A stretch of DNA of 64,000 bases from DAHUYF01 sp963789275. GTDB taxonomy: Bacteria; Pseudomonadota; Alphaproteobacteria; ATCC43930; CGMCC-115725. The stretch lies in the NCBI GenBank assembly GCA_963789275.1, contig CAWBKF010000019.1, positions 167,250 to 231,249 of the forward strand, written 5' to 3'. Positions within the stretch are counted from its first letter, which is position 1. Each line of letters opens with the position of its first letter. The notes under the pieces were generated by a model. The model saw only the letters and a list, made by a program, of their open reading frames with translations. It was not told where the DNA came from and searched no databases. A program made the translations under genes and the position numbers. Positions 40,312 through 48,531 of this stretch are shown piece by piece.

Positions 40312-41889
40312 ATGACAGGGAAAGAAGATCACCTGACGCAGGCCGGGAGCGCGGCGGACGACGACGCCAGCGCGCAGATGGCACCGCCCTGCGCGGTGGT
40401 GATCTTCGGCGCCGCCGGCGATCTGACCAAGCGCCTGGTCGTGCCGGCGCTCTATAACTTGGTCAACGCCAAGCAGCTGTCCGACGGGTTCCGGCTCGTC
40501 GGCGTCGATCTCGCAGCGAAGACCACGGAGGAATGGCGCCGCAGCTTGACCGACATGATGAACGAGTTCGTCGAAAAGGGCGACGGCGAGTTTCATGCCG
40601 ACCACATCGAGCAGGCCGACTGGCGCTGGCTGACCGACCGCATGAGCTATCTCCAGGGTGACCTGAAGGACGCCGGCAGCTACCACAGTCTGAGAGAGCA
40701 TCTCGCGGGCCTGGACAAGTCGATGGGCACCGCGGGCAATTATCTCTTCTATCTCGCGGTAGCAGACCGCTTCTTCAGTGTCGTGGTCGCGGGCCTCGGA
40801 GCGGCGGGACTGACCACAGAAAAGGACGGCCAGTGGCGCCGGGTGGTGATCGAGAAGCCTTTCGGCCACGACCTGCCCACGGCCAAGGCGCTCAATGCCG
40901 AGATCCTGAAAACGCTGCAGGAGCATCAGATCTATCGGATCGACCATTTCCTGGGCAAGGAGACCGTCCAGAACATCATGGCGCTGCGCTTCGCCAACGG
41001 CCTCTTCGAGCCGATCTGGAATCGCGGCCATATCGACCATGTTCAGATCACGGCGGCGGAAACTGTCGGCGTCGAGCGCCGTGGCAAGTTCTACGAGAGA
41101 ACCGGCGCACTGCGCGACATGGTGCCCAATCATCTGTTCCAGCTGCTGGCGATGACGGCGATGGAGCCGCCGATCTCCTTCGATGCCGATGCCGTCCGAG
41201 CGAAAAAGGCCGAGGTCATCCAGGCCATACACCCGCTGACGTCCACCCAGGCGCTGCAAGACGCCGTGCGCGGCCAATATGATGCCGGTACCGTTCTGGG
41301 CAAACCGGTCCGGGCCTATCGCCGCGAGCCCGACGTGGCGCCGGACTCGGTGACCGAGACCTTCATCGCCTGCAAGCTGGAAATCGACAATTGGCGCTGG
41401 GCTGGCGTGCCCTTCTATCTGCGCACGGGAAAATATATGAAACGCCACTCGACCGAGATCGCGATCCGCTTCCATCAGGCACCCTATGCGCTTTTCCGCG
41501 GCACGAATGTCGAGCGGATGAACCCCAATTGGATGATCCTGCGCGTTCAGCCCGACGAAGGCATCGCGCTCGAATTCGCCGCCAAGCGCCCCGGACCAAC
41601 CGTGAAACTGAGCACCGTCACCATGGATTTCGCCTACAAGACTTTTTTCAAGATGGCGCCCAACACGGGCTACGAAACGCTGATCTATGACTGCATGATC
41701 GGCGACGCAACCCTGTTCCAGCGGGCCGACAATATCGAAGCGGGCTGGCAGGCGGTGCAGCCCATCCTTGATGCCTGGGTGAACAGCCCGCCGAAGGATT
41801 TCCCGAATTATGTCGCGGGTGGAAGCGGCCCGGCCGCGGCCGACGCGTTGCTGGCGCGCGATGGACGCGCCTGGCGGACGCTCGACTGA
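40312..41889 (+). CDS. zwf: Glucose-6-phosphate 1-dehydrogenase
   Basis: 525-residue enzyme for the entry step of the oxidative pentose phosphate and Entner-Doudoroff routes. The NADP-binding motif appears as GAAGDLTKRLVVPALYNL near residue 30, where the more common form has GASGDL. The active-site RIDHFLGKETVQN is near 210 and EKPFGHDL near 180. The start at 40312 is favoured by an AAAGGAGCGAG site. It follows tkt by 77 bases. Confidence 0.95.
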   Translation: MTGKEDHLTQAGSAADDDASAQMAPPCAVVIFGAAGDLTKRLVVPALYNLVNAKQLSDGFRLVGVDLAAKTTEEWRRSLTDMMNEFVEKGDGEFHADHIEQADWRWLTDRMSYLQGDLKDAGSYHSLREHLAGLDKSMGTAGNYLFYLAVADRFFSVVVAGLGAAGLTTEKDGQWRRVVIEKPFGHDLPTAKALNAEILKTLQEHQIYRIDHFLGKETVQNIMALRFANGLFEPIWNRGHIDHVQITAAETVGVERRGKFYERTGALRDMVPNHLFQLLAMTAMEPPISFDADAVRAKKAEVIQAIHPLTSTQALQDAVRGQYDAGTVLGKPVRAYRREPDVAPDSVTETFIACKLEIDNWRWAGVPFYLRTGKYMKRHSTEIAIRFHQAPYALFRGTNVERMNPNWMILRVQPDEGIALEFAAKRPGPTVKLSTVTMDFAYKTFFKMAPNTGYETLIYDCMIGDATLFQRADNIEAGWQAVQPILDAWVNSPPKDFPNYVAGGSGPAAADALLARDGRAWRTLD

Positions 41890-41909
41890 ACGATCCTCGC
41901 GGAGCTCCC

Positions 41910-42728
41910 ATGACGCAAAAACCGAAGATCTCGCTGTTGCTGGCGGATGTGGACGGAACGCTGGTCACCGAGGACAAGGTGCTGACGAAGCGCGCCCAGG
42001 CCGCCGTCCAGCGCCTGCGCGATGCCGGCATCCGTTTCGCCATCACCAGCGGCCGGCCGCCGCGGGGCATGGACATGCTGTTCGATCCGCTGCAACTCGA
42101 TACCCCGACCGCAGGGTTCAACGGCGGGCTCTTCGTCAAGCGGGATCTATCGATCATCGAACAGAAGACACTGCCCGCCGATGTCGCGGTGAAGGCGATC
42201 GAGCTCATTCGCGAGCACGGTCTCGACGCCTGGGTCTATTGCGGCAATGACTGGCTGATCACCAAGGCCGGTGCGCCGCATGTCGCGCGCGAGGCCTGGA
42301 CGGTCAAGTTCGAGCCGAAGGTGGTGCCGGACTTCAGCGGCATGTTGGGCGATGTGGCCAAGATCGTCGGCGTCAGCGATGACCATGACAAGGTCCAGCG
42401 CTGCGAAGCCGACGCGCAGGCCGCTTTCGGCCAGCGCGCCACGGCGAGCCGGTCGCAGCCCTATTACCTCGACATCACCCACAAGGACGCGAACAAGGGG
42501 GCGGTGGTGGAGTATCTCTCGCGCCACCTGGAGGTTCCGGCCGAGGAGATCGCCACCATCGGCGACCAGCCGAACGACGTGCTGATGTTCAAGCGATCGG
42601 GCTTCAGCATCGCCATGGGCAATGCCTCCGATCAGGTCAAGGCGCAAGCCAGCGCCACGACGGATTCCTACAACGACGAGGGCTTCGCCAAGGCGGTGGA
42701 GCGCTTCATTCTCGGCGCATCGGACTGA
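41910..42728 (+). CDS. HAD-superfamily sugar-phosphate phosphatase, Cof type
   Basis: 272-residue Cof/YidA-type hydrolase. The nucleophile Asp is in LLLADVDGTLV, motif II Ser/Thr in ITSGRPPRGM, the motif III Lys before GAVVEYL and the motif IV acids in IGDQPNDVLMF. Such enzymes dephosphorylate sugar phosphates or phosphorylated side products. Placement between zwf and pgl suggests a role in clearing an unwanted sugar phosphate, but that is inference. Confidence 0.88.
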   Translation: MTQKPKISLLLADVDGTLVTEDKVLTKRAQAAVQRLRDAGIRFAITSGRPPRGMDMLFDPLQLDTPTAGFNGGLFVKRDLSIIEQKTLPADVAVKAIELIREHGLDAWVYCGNDWLITKAGAPHVAREAWTVKFEPKVVPDFSGMLGDVAKIVGVSDDHDKVQRCEADAQAAFGQRATASRSQPYYLDITHKDANKGAVVEYLSRHLEVPAEEIATIGDQPNDVLMFKRSGFSIAMGNASDQVKAQASATTDSYNDEGFAKAVERFILGASD

Positions 42729-42737
42729 GGCGATGAC

Positions 42738-43466
42738 ATGAGCAAGATGATCGGACGCATCGAGGTATCTTCCGGACCCGCTGTCGCTCGCGCGCGATGT
42801 CGCCGAATGGATGACGGCGGCAGCGCTCGCGGCCCCGGCGCGCCTTCCGGGTCTCGCTCTCCGGCGGCTCGACCCCCAAGACGCTCTACGGGCTGCTGGC
42901 CTCCGATGAGTTCCGCGGTCGCTTCCCTTGGGGGCGCGTATCCTGGTATTGGGGCGACGAGCGCTTCGTTCCCTACGATCATCCGGAGAGCAACTACCGG
43001 ATGACCCGCGAGGCGATGCTCGCCAAGGCGCCGGTACCGCGGGAAAACATTCACCCCGTGCCGACCGATGGCACTCCCGACGAGGCCGCCTTGCGCTACG
43101 AGCGGACCCTGCAGGCGGCTTACGGCGCGACGGTGCTCGATCCGAAGAAGCCGCTGTTCGACATCACCCTGCTCGGGATCGGGTCCGACGGCCATACCGC
43201 CTCGCTGCTGCCGGGCGAGCCGGTGCTCGACGAGCGAAAGCGGTGGGTGGCCGCGGTGTCGCACGGGCGGCCCGAGATCCGCATCACCATGACCTATCCG
43301 GTGATCGAGAGCAGCCGGCATGTCGCATTCCTCGTGGCGGGAAAGGACAAGGCGGCGATCTTCGGCGCGATTCGCGCCGGCGGCAGCACTGTACCGGCCG
43401 CCCGCGTCAGGCCGGTGGGCGAGCTCATCTGGTTCGTCGATCGGGCGGCTGCCGGGGTCCGGATAG
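42738..43466 (+). CDS. pgl: 6-phosphogluconolactonase, three one-base insertions
   Basis: About 241 residues when corrected. It hydrolyses 6-phosphogluconolactone, the zwf product. The start MSKMIGRIEV is in one frame, PDPLSLARDVAEWM in the second, and RVSLSGGSTPKTLYGLL through WGDERFVPYDHPESNY to GIGSDGHTASLLPG in the third. A last slip near 43455 restores a TAG at 43464-43466. Extra bases lie at about 42772, 42847 and 43455. Three insertions within 730 bases that all restore one protein point to sequence error. galM begins three bases after the restored stop. Confidence 0.85.
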
Positions 43467-43469
43467 CCG

Positions 43470-44522
43470 ATGAACCGAGAACGCTACGGCGTCACCGAGG
43501 ACGGCCAGCCGGTGGACGCATATACCCTGGCCAACGGCGCCGGGATGCGGGTGCGCATCCTGACCTTCGGCTGCGTCATCGCCAGCCTGGAGGTGCCCGA
43601 TCGCGAGGGCAAGCCCGCCAATGTCGTGCTCGGGCTGGACTCGCTCGCGGGCTATATGCACCGCAGCCCGCATTTCGGGGCGATTGCCGGGCGCTTTGCC
43701 AACCGCATTGCGCGCGGGCGCTTCGCCATCGACGGGATCGAATACCGGCTCGAGACCAACGCCGCGCCGAACGCGCTGCATGGCGGCCGGCGCGGCTTCG
43801 ACAAGGTGGTCTGGCAGGCGATCAGCGCCCGCGGCGAGGCACTGGTCTTGCGCTATGTGAGCCCGGACGGCGAGGAAGGCTATCCCGGCAACCTCCTCGT
43901 GGAGGTGGCTTACAGCCTGGGCGCGGCCAATGAGCTGCGCATCGACTACGACGCGACGACCGAAAAGCCGACCATCGTGAACCTGACCAACCACAGCTAT
44001 TTCAATCTCGCGGGCGAGGGGTCGGGAGACGTGCTGGGCCATGTCGTTTCGATCGAGGCCGATCATTTCACGCCCACCGACGCTACCCAGATTCCCACCG
44101 GTGAGATCCGGTCCGTCCGCGGGACGCCCTTTGACTTCACTCGGCCGACGCCCATCGGCGAGCGCATCCGGGCGGCGGACGAGCAACTCCTGATCGCCCG
44201 TGGCTATGATCACAATTGGGTGTTGCGAACGACGGCCGGCGATGCCGTACGCCCGGCGGCGCGCGCGCTCGAGCCCCGATCGGGCCGCATCCTCGATGTC
44301 CTGACCGACGCGCCCGGGCTCCAGTTCTATACCGGCAACAGCTTGAACGGCGCCTTGGTCGGCCCCGCCGGCCGGGCCTATCGGCAGGGCGACGGGTTTT
44401 GCTTCGAGACCCAGCAATTCCCCGACGCGCCCAACCAGCCTGGCTTTCCCTCCGCCGTGCTGCGACCAGGGGAGCGCTTTCGCTCGACCACGATCTTCCG
44501 CTTCTCCACCGATGCCACATGA
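43470..44522 (+). CDS. galM: Aldose 1-epimerase
   Basis: 350-residue mutarotase interconverting alpha and beta forms of aldoses. NAPNALHGGRRGFDKVVW carries the first His, NLTNHSYFNLAGEG the catalytic His, and the C-terminal FCFETQQFPDAPNQPGFPS the catalytic Glu. Length matches the family. It probably speeds glucose anomer exchange for the neighbouring enzymes. The ATG is close behind the corrected pgl stop. Confidence 0.93.
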   Translation: MNRERYGVTEDGQPVDAYTLANGAGMRVRILTFGCVIASLEVPDREGKPANVVLGLDSLAGYMHRSPHFGAIAGRFANRIARGRFAIDGIEYRLETNAAPNALHGGRRGFDKVVWQAISARGEALVLRYVSPDGEEGYPGNLLVEVAYSLGAANELRIDYDATTEKPTIVNLTNHSYFNLAGEGSGDVLGHVVSIEADHFTPTDATQIPTGEIRSVRGTPFDFTRPTPIGERIRAADEQLLIARGYDHNWVLRTTAGDAVRPAARALEPRSGRILDVLTDAPGLQFYTGNSLNGALVGPAGRAYRQGDGFCFETQQFPDAPNQPGFPSAVLRPGERFRSTTIFRFSTDAT

Positions 44523-44571
44523 CCGGTCGAAGGTCGCAAACAATGCGCGCCCGCGCATCCCGGAGCGAGCC

Positions 44572-45255
44572 ATGCCGCCGGTCTTGATCGCGCCCTCGGT
44601 TCTGTCGGCGGATTTCACGCGATTGGGCGAAGAGGTGCGCGCCGTCGATGCCGCCGGCGCCGACTGGATACATGTCGATGTGATGGATGGCCGCTTCGTG
44701 CCCAACATCACGCTGGGGCCGGTCGTGCTGGAGGCCATCCGTCGCTCGACCGCAAAGCCGCTCAACGTGCATCTGATGATCGTCGAGCCGGAACGTTATC
44801 TCGCCACCTTCGCCAAGGCCGGCGCCGACCATCTGCTGGTTCAGGCCGAGCCGGGCTCGACGATCCACCTGCATCGGGTGCTGAGCCAGATCCGTGAGCT
44901 CGGCAAGAAGGCGGGCGTGGTGCTCGACCCGGCGAGCCCACCGGAACTCATCGACTATGTCCTGCATCTCTGCGACATCATTCTGGTCATGACGGTCAAT
45001 CCCGGCTTCGGCGGGCAAGCCTTTCTGCCCGAGATGCTGCCGAAGATCCGGCGCATCCGGGCGATCTGCGCGGAACGCGGCATCGCTCCGGTGATCGAGG
45101 TCGACGGCGGTGAGAACATGGCGACGGCGGGAAGGGCGGCCGCGGCGGGCGCCACGGCCATCGTGGCTGGCTCGGCGATCTTCGGTTCGAAGGACTACAA
45201 AGGCGCGATTGCAGCCATCCGCGCCAGCGCCGCGGCAGCGGCTGCCGGACCATGA
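44572..45255 (+). CDS. rpe: Ribulose-phosphate 3-epimerase
   Basis: 227-residue TIM-barrel epimerase linking ribulose 5-phosphate and xylulose 5-phosphate. IAPSVLSADFTRLGEEV at the start, HVDVMDGRFVPNITLG with catalytic Asp and metal His, HLMIVEP, TVNPGFGGQAFLPEML and IEVDGGEN are all in order. The ATG at 44572 is placed by homology and a CGGAG site. Its stop overlaps the next gene as ATGA (45252-45255). Confidence 0.95.
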   Translation: MPPVLIAPSVLSADFTRLGEEVRAVDAAGADWIHVDVMDGRFVPNITLGPVVLEAIRRSTAKPLNVHLMIVEPERYLATFAKAGADHLLVQAEPGSTIHLHRVLSQIRELGKKAGVVLDPASPPELIDYVLHLCDIILVMTVNPGFGGQAFLPEMLPKIRRIRAICAERGIAPVIEVDGGENMATAGRAAAAGATAIVAGSAIFGSKDYKGAIAAIRASAAAAAAGP

Positions 45256-46517
45256 GCGCGGCGACGCCTTCGGCTGAGGCCGACCGCGACGCCCTCAAGC
45301 GCGCGGCCGCAGAAGCTGCGGTCGGGCTGGTCCAGGATGGCATGGTCGTCGGGCTCGGCACCGGCACGACGGCGGCCTTCGCCGTCGAGGCGCTCGCCAA
45401 GCGCCATCGCCAGGGATTGCGCTTCCTCGGCATTCCCACCTCCGAGCGAACGGGGGCTCATGCGGCGGCGGCGGGCATTCCGCTCACCTCCTTCGCCGAG
45501 CATCGGCAGATCGATCTCACCATCGACGGCGCGGACGAGGTGGAGCGCGGCACGCTCAATCTGATCAAGGGTCTGGGCGGCGCCTTGCTGCATGAAAAGA
45601 TCGTCGCCGCCGCCAGCCGGCGCCTCGCCATCATCGTCGATGGGGAAAAGATGGCAGATCGCTTGGGCACGCATGTACCGGTTCCCGTCGAGGTCGTCAC
45701 CTTCGGGCTGGAGGCGACCCAGGCTGCCCTCGAGGCGCTCGGCGCCAGCGCGCGGCTGCGGCTCTCGCCGGCAGGCGTCCCCTTTCTCACCGATAGCGGC
45801 AATCGCATTCTCGATTGCCGCTTCGACCCGATCGCCGATCCCGCGCGGCTGGAGCAGCGCATCGGAAGCGTCGTCGGGGTGGTCGAAAGCGGTCTCTTCA
45901 TCGGCCGGGCCGATTGGGTGTTCGTCGCCGATGCCGCCGGCGTCCACCGCCTGCAAAGCGCTCGCGCCCACCGCGGCGGGCCGCCGATCCTGGTGGTCAT
46001 GGGGGTTTCGGGTGCGGGCAAGACGACGGTGGCCCAGGAGCTTGCGGTGCGGCTCGGCTGGCCTCTCGAGGAGGGCGATAGCCTGCATCCGGAGGCAAAT
46101 GTCGCCAAGATGCATGCTGGCATCCCGCTGACCGACGCGGATCGCGAGCCCTGGCTCGCGGCCGTAGCAGCCTGGATCGACGGCCGGCGGGCCGCGAAGC
46201 TGCCGGGCATCATCACCTGCTCGGCGCTGAAGCGTGCCTATCGAAAGGTCGTCATCGGCGACAGGCCGGAGGTCCGGCTCGTCTATCTTCGCGGCAGCCC
46301 GGCTCTCATCGCCGCTCGCCTGGCGCGGCGCCACGGCCATTTCATGCCGCCGAGCCTGCTGCAGAGCCAGCTCGATGCCCTCGAGGAGCCGGGGCCCGAG
46401 GAGGATCCCTTGATCGTCGATATCGAACCGCTGCCCGCCCAGATTGCCGAGGCGGTCATTCGGATGCTCGGCTCCTCCGATGTGCTCGACATGAAGGTGG
46501 CCGGCGCCCCGCGCTGA
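45252..46517 (+). CDS. rpiA-gntK: Fused ribose-5-phosphate isomerase A - gluconokinase
   Basis: 421-residue two-domain protein. Residues 1-235 are RpiA: phosphate-binding GLGTGTTAAF near 34, IDGADEVE near 93 and the catalytic-Glu loop KGLGGALLHEKIV near 107. Residues 245-405 are a GntK/IdnK-type gluconokinase with P-loop GVSGAGKTT near 251-259, DSLHPEANVAKM and CSALKRAYR. The linker (ARAHRGGPP) has no stop, internal ATG or sign of a frameshift, so I read it as a real fusion. It would join ribose 5-phosphate formation with gluconate entry into the pentose phosphate pathway. Confidence 0.85.
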   Translation: MSAATPSAEADRDALKRAAAEAAVGLVQDGMVVGLGTGTTAAFAVEALAKRHRQGLRFLGIPTSERTGAHAAAAGIPLTSFAEHRQIDLTIDGADEVERGTLNLIKGLGGALLHEKIVAAASRRLAIIVDGEKMADRLGTHVPVPVEVVTFGLEATQAALEALGASARLRLSPAGVPFLTDSGNRILDCRFDPIADPARLEQRIGSVVGVVESGLFIGRADWVFVADAAGVHRLQSARAHRGGPPILVVMGVSGAGKTTVAQELAVRLGWPLEEGDSLHPEANVAKMHAGIPLTDADREPWLAAVAAWIDGRRAAKLPGIITCSALKRAYRKVVIGDRPEVRLVYLRGSPALIAARLARRHGHFMPPSLLQSQLDALEEPGPEEDPLIVDIEPLPAQIAEAVIRMLGSSDVLDMKVAGAPR

Positions 46518-46555
46518 GCATCGGAGCGGCGATCGATCGACCGCAGAGTCTTTGG

Positions 46556-46602
46556 CCAATCGCTGAGTTCTCCTGAGATGAACTGAGCAGCTACGCGATT
46601 GG
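46556..46602. repeat. Nested inverted repeat downstream of rpiA-gntK
   Basis: CCAATCGC (46556-46563) pairs with GCGATTGG (46595-46602), and inside it AGTTC pairs with GAACT. No T-run follows. It lies in the 417-base space between rpiA-gntK and the bactofilin gene, where I see no gene. It could be an end-of-operon structure or a small RNA. Confidence 0.35.
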
Positions 46603-46934
46603 TTGTCGCTGATCGAATTGCAACGGATGCTCGGTTCATCCGAACATCGGGCGAACGGCGCGGGGGCTGGAGCCTCGGGGAACGGTCTGTCGGTCGTAGC
46701 ATCGACCCGATCCAGCCGACAGATTCAACTTTTCGGAGAAACGGCCGAGAGATGCCGGACATGTTCACCGTCCCAGGAGAGATCGCGGCCGCGTAGTGCA
46801 GGCGGAGAGGCGCTGGTATGCGCCGATCAGGTCGACCAGCCCCGTTGATCGTAATTTGCCACGGCGCCTGGCGACGGGCCGGCCTATAGAGACGCTCGCG
46901 CGCCGGCCAATCGGCCGCGCATAAGGAGCAAATC

Positions 46935-47345
46935 ATGCAGCCAGTGCATTCCCCTAAGCCTCTTACTCCTATGGCCAATACTGATTCGACCGCACGCAAG
47001 CTCGTGGTCGGGCGGGAAATCGTCGTCTCTGGCGATATCGCATCGTGCGAGAGCCTCGTTGTCGAAGGGACTGTGCAGGCCAACGTCGAATGCCAGGATC
47101 TTCGCGTTGAGGCGACAGGGTTGTTCAATGGCTCGGCATCCGTGGGAAACGCCGAGATCTTCGGCCGTTTTGAGGGTGAGCTGACCGTCAGCGGGCGGTT
47201 GCACGTGCGTGCGAGCGGCAAGATCTCCGCCAAGGTGCGATACCATGAAATCGAAATCGAGCGCGGGGGCCAGATATCGGGCGATCTCCAGGTACAGTCG
47301 AGCAAATCGCAAGAAGCCGCGATCGTGGCAGCCCTTCGCGCATGA
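46935..47345 (+). CDS. Bactofilin-family polymer-forming protein
   Basis: 136-residue bactofilin (DUF583). A short disordered N-terminus precedes a right-handed beta-helix of regularly spaced hydrophobic/Gly repeats (VVGREIVVSGDIASCESLVVEGTVQANVECQDLRVEATG...). A short charged tail follows. Bactofilins self-assemble into non-nucleotide filaments that organise the cell envelope. The ATG has an AAGGAG site six bases upstream; an in-frame ATG at residue 13 is possible. It stands alone at the right end of the carbohydrate block. Confidence 0.88.
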   Translation: MQPVHSPKPLTPMANTDSTARKLVVGREIVVSGDIASCESLVVEGTVQANVECQDLRVEATGLFNGSASVGNAEIFGRFEGELTVSGRLHVRASGKISAKVRYHEIEIERGGQISGDLQVQSSKSQEAAIVAALRA

Positions 47346-47483
47346 GTGCATCGGGCGCCTGAGATCCCCAGCGCGGAGCCCTTCGTAAGACCTCGGGAGC
47401 CGCATGCGTCCGCGACGCAGGGCCGGTGCCGAGCCATAGCGGGAACACGTCTCGCCTGAGCCCTCGCGGCTTTGCGTGGTCAA

Positions 47484-47535
47484 CGGGAACCATGATCCCG
47501 GGGTCGGGGGTTCGAACCCTTCGCCTGCTGGCAAC
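47484..47535 (+). other. Degenerate tRNA-Met 3' fragment, possible attachment-site remnant
   Basis: Aligns without gaps to 19815-19866 of the intact tRNA-Met, with 12 differences in 52 bases by my count. An exact run GGTCGGGGGTTCGA is shared. An anticodon stem (CGGGA/TCCCG), a CAT triplet and a T-arm can be drawn, but there is no matching acceptor 5' half or D-arm. It marks the far side of the 27.6-kb carbohydrate block. A decayed att duplicate or a simple tRNA pseudogene both fit. Confidence 0.6.
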
Positions 47536-47641
47536 TCCATTTTGCCTTATTTGGCCCGGCCGATCCCACGTGCGGGGCTTTCGTTCGTGGCGACATTACC
47601 GCTGTCGGCTGCCCAGGCCGCGCGGTCGCGGCGGCGCGCCC

Positions 47642-47752
47642 GGCCTTCCGCTCGGCAACAATGGATGGTTGATTTCGACCACCCAGCTTTGATCTCAACA
47701 AGAAGGTCGTGCAACTCGCCGAGGGCTATGGCTTCGACTTCGCGCTGGGGAT
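47642..47752 (+). pseudogene. rutA: Fragment of pyrimidine monooxygenase gene rutA
   Basis: Two short pieces in successive frames, PLGNNGWLISTT and FDLNKKVVQLAEGYGFDFALG, match the N-terminal region of RutA (PIGNNGWLIST...[20 protein letters not shown] in E. coli). A few codons are lost between them and nothing recognisable follows. It lies about 190 bases before a RutE-like reductase, suggesting a decayed rut locus for uracil breakdown. The match is short and by eye. Confidence 0.6.
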
Positions 47753-47940
47753 AACCCAGAGGCGCCGGATGGGAGGGCCTATCGGCCGCGCGCGCCCGGG
47801 GATTCCAGTCGGCCGGCAACCGCGTCTTCATTGGACCGGTGTTGTTATGCCGCGCGCGTTCCTATATCACGCCGGACGAGCAGGTTCCGCCGACCGCGGC
47901 GCCAGCTGCGCGCCGATATGCGATCGAGGAGATGGGCACT

Positions 47941-48531
47941 ATGGCAGAACCGCTTGATGCGACGGCACTCGGCGTTCTCTTCGAGGCGGCGCGGACGCAC
48001 AACAGATGGCTGCCGCGGCCTGTCTCCGAAGAGACGCTGCGGCGGCTCTATGATGTCCTGAAGATGGGGCCGACTTCCGCCAACAGCAGCCCCGGTCGCT
48101 TCGTCTTCGTACGCAGCCCCGAGGCCAAGGAGCGCCTGAAGCCCGCTTTGTCCGCGGCCAATGCCGACAAGACGATGAAGGCCCCGGTCACGGTGATCGT
48201 CGCCTATGACGAAGTCTTCTACGACCTGCTGCCGCGGCTCTTCCCGCATGCCGATGCGCGCTCCTGGTTCACCGGCAGCGCGGCGCTGGCGCAGCAGACG
48301 GCGTTCCGCAACGGCACGCTGCAGGGCGCCTATCTCATCATGGCGGCGCGGGCGCTGGGGCTCGATGCCGGCCCGATGTCCGGCTTCGACAACGCCAAGG
48401 TGGATGAGGCGTTCTTTGCCGGCACGCGCTGGCGATCGAATTTTCTGGTCAATCTCGGCTATGGCGACGTCACCGGCGTGCTGCCGCGCCTGCCGCGCCT
48501 GGATTTCGCGGAGGCTTGCCGCATCGCCTAA
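47941..48531 (+). CDS. Nitroreductase-family protein, RutE-like malonic semialdehyde reductase
   Basis: 196-residue FMN-dependent nitroreductase fold. The opening LFEAARTHNRWLPRPVSEETL, the FMN-contact KMGPTSANSSPGRFVFV and the C-terminal GTRWRSNFLVNLGYGD are characteristic of the RutE / HadB/RutE subgroup that reduces malonic semialdehyde to 3-hydroxypropionate. Start ATG at 47941 with GAGGAG nine bases upstream. A rutA fragment upstream supports a former pyrimidine-degradation role. An IS element begins at its stop codon, so anything downstream has been cut off. Confidence 0.8.
   Translation: MAEPLDATALGVLFEAARTHNRWLPRPVSEETLRRLYDVLKMGPTSANSSPGRFVFVRSPEAKERLKPALSAANADKTMKAPVTVIVAYDEVFYDLLPRLFPHADARSWFTGSAALAQQTAFRNGTLQGAYLIMAARALGLDAGPMSGFDNAKVDEAFFAGTRWRSNFLVNLGYGDVTGVLPRLPRLDFAEACRIA

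Noticed and set aside
46884..47540. Minus-strand frame containing GEGFEPPTPGS
   Set aside because: This peptide pattern is a known artefact of translating tRNA 3' ends. It led me to the tRNA relic, not to a gene.
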